Below, piece after piece: positions 13,362 to 14,359 of a stretch of 14,359 nt of DNA. A program made the translations under genes and the position numbers. Positions within the stretch are counted from its first letter, which is position 1; each line of letters starts with the position of its first letter. Source of the stretch: Cyclobacteriaceae bacterium (GTDB lineage Bacteria > Bacteroidota > Bacteroidia > Cytophagales > Cyclobacteriaceae); the NCBI GenBank assembly GCA_029882675.1, contig JAOUKJ010000047.1:1-14359 (forward strand), read 5' to 3'. The notes under the pieces are model-generated. The model did not search any database. It saw nothing but the letters and a program-made list of their open reading frames with translations, and was not told the DNA's origin.

Positions 13362-14359
13362 ATGAAAACATCAAACTTGATCATCCTTTTTGCTACAATC
13401 ATATTTATGGCCTGTGAAAATTCCTCCGTTGAAACGGAATGGCCAAACTTGACATTGGAGGCAGAAGATCATATCCTGCCCGGATACTTTGTCACAGCCA
13501 TGGCCTTTGACAGTCAGGGCGTGGCATGGATCGGCACTTTTGCCCATGGCCTGATACGATATGAGCAGGGCATGTTTAGCATATACAATCAGGCTAACTT
13601 TGAAAATGCTGCTGATAGAATTTGGGATATCGCCATCGATAGCCACGATAATGTATGGATAGGTACTGACGGACTTGTCAAATATGACGGTGTTACCTTT
13701 ACCCGCTTCGACAACAGCAACACCATTATGCCTGAAAATTTTGTGCACAATGTGGCCGTGGATTACGATGATGTCGTTTGGCTTTCGGCCAGCGTATTCC
13801 AACAAGGTGGATTGATGAAATATAATGGCCGGGATTTTGAACTCTTTACACCTGCCAATTCAAAAGCACCTGAAAACATGGTCATTGATATCACCGTTGA
13901 TCATAATAACACAAAATGGGTCACTTTCGCTAAATATGTCAATGAAGTATCCATGGTTAAAATCAATGGCAACAACTGGTCACTCATCACCGAAAAAGAA
14001 ATAGGTTTTCAGCCCTACTACTGGGGTGCTTTAGCCGTGAATACCGACAATAGCCTGATCGCCTCCATCGATTATAGCCTGTCCTCCAGCATGGACAATA
14101 CCCGACCGAGTCTGATCATGTACAATAATGGCACCTGGACCAACATAAGCCCGGTAAATGACGAAGGCCAATCGCTGGGAAATGTATACTCCATCAATTG
14201 TGACCAATCGGGGTATGTCTGGGTAGGTTTAGGCATGAATCCCAGTGGCAATCAGTTTGCCGTATTTAACGGTAAAAAGTGGTTTACAGGGCAAGAAAAT
14301 ACGGTGGAAGGAACGATCTTTGCCATGGCAACCGATGCTTCCAACCGCACCTGGCTAGG
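13362..14359 (+). CDS. Reg_prop-type beta-propeller lipoprotein (3' end cut by window edge)
   Basis: The frame is open from ATG 13362 to the window edge, 332 codons plus two bases, so the C-terminus is missing. Residues 1-18 form a lipoprotein signal (hydrophobic 6-16, then F-M-A-C with Cys18 as lipid anchor; the Phe at -3 is a mild deviation). Several propeller motifs follow, such as AFDSQGVAWIGTFAHGLIRY, IDSHDNVWIGTDGLVKYDG and CDQSGYVWVGLGMNP, spaced about 45-65 residues apart. I see no kinase domain in the visible part. The fold resembles the sensor module of the upstream kinase but with a lipid anchor, so it could be an accessory ligand-binding or substrate-binding protein for it, or an unrelated member of a large family. 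Charged residue Glu19 after the anchor does not settle whether it is surface-exposed. Confidence 0.87.
   Translation, partial: MKTSNLIILFATIIFMACENSSVETEWPNLTLEAEDHILPGYFVTAMAFDSQGVAWIGTFAHGLIRYEQGMFSIYNQANFENAADRIWDIAIDSHDNVWIGTDGLVKYDGVTFTRFDNSNTIMPENFVHNVAVDYDDVVWLSASVFQQGGLMKYNGRDFELFTPANSKAPENMVIDITVDHNNTKWVTFAKYVNEVSMVKINGNNWSLITEKEIGFQPYYWGALAVNTDNSLIASIDYSLSSSMDNTRPSLIMYNNGTWTNISPVNDEGQSLGNVYSINCDQSGYVWVGLGMNPSGNQFAVFNGKKWFTGQENTVEGTIFAMATDASNRTWL

Noticed and set aside
13371..13805. Minus-strand ORF of 144 codons
   Set aside because: Antisense to the lipoprotein, whose signal peptide and propeller motifs are clear in the plus frame.

Overview
The window looks like chromosomal DNA from a Bacteroidota bacterium, probably a free-living member of the Cytophagia; I cannot place it more finely. 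The reasons are several close matches to the Bacteroidota -7 promoter element TAnnTTTG just upstream of gene starts, A-rich leaders with little Shine-Dalgarno character, a periplasmic sensor kinase with Reg_prop and Y_Y_Y domains, and an L-rhamnose isomerase of the RhaI type. I see no transposase, integrase, tRNA, rRNA or CRISPR array.

Left part (1-3775, minus strand). An L-rhamnose catabolic pair comes first: the isomerase RhaI, then an FGGY sugar kinase whose start lies one base after the RhaI stop. The kinase runs off the left edge of the window. Next to them, also on the minus strand, is moeA, which inserts molybdenum into molybdopterin. It is transcribed divergently from mobA (3934-4500), the guanylyltransferase of the same cofactor pathway. 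Each has a clear promoter element in the 158-base gap, and the mobA start is so close to its element that its mRNA is probably leaderless.

Middle (4621-8073, plus strand). Three genes lie in a row behind one good promoter element: an exported amidohydrolase of the COG3964 type, a sodium/organic-acid symporter of the bile-acid (BASS) family, and an RraA-family aldolase-like protein that unusually begins with a signal peptide. Together they look like an envelope pathway that hydrolyses a substrate, cleaves the product and imports an organic acid. No substrate is evident. This is my best candidate for an undescribed system.

A GC-rich convergent gap with several dyads (8074-8240) separates this cluster from a minus-strand stress unit. 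That unit holds ric, a di-iron iron-sulfur-repair protein, followed by an Rrf2 regulator with three cysteines suited to an Fe-S cluster. A perfect 10-bp inverted repeat abuts or overlaps the promoter of this pair and is a likely operator, possibly responding to nitric oxide.

Right part (9892-14359, plus strand). After an AT-rich gap with an 8-bp inverted repeat and an ATCATTGT tandem repeat comes a 1089-residue sensor kinase. It has 14 propeller repeats, a Y_Y_Y domain, one membrane span and a histidine kinase core, but lacks the receiver and AraC domains of the classical hybrid two-component systems. It is followed by a propeller lipoprotein that runs off the right edge.
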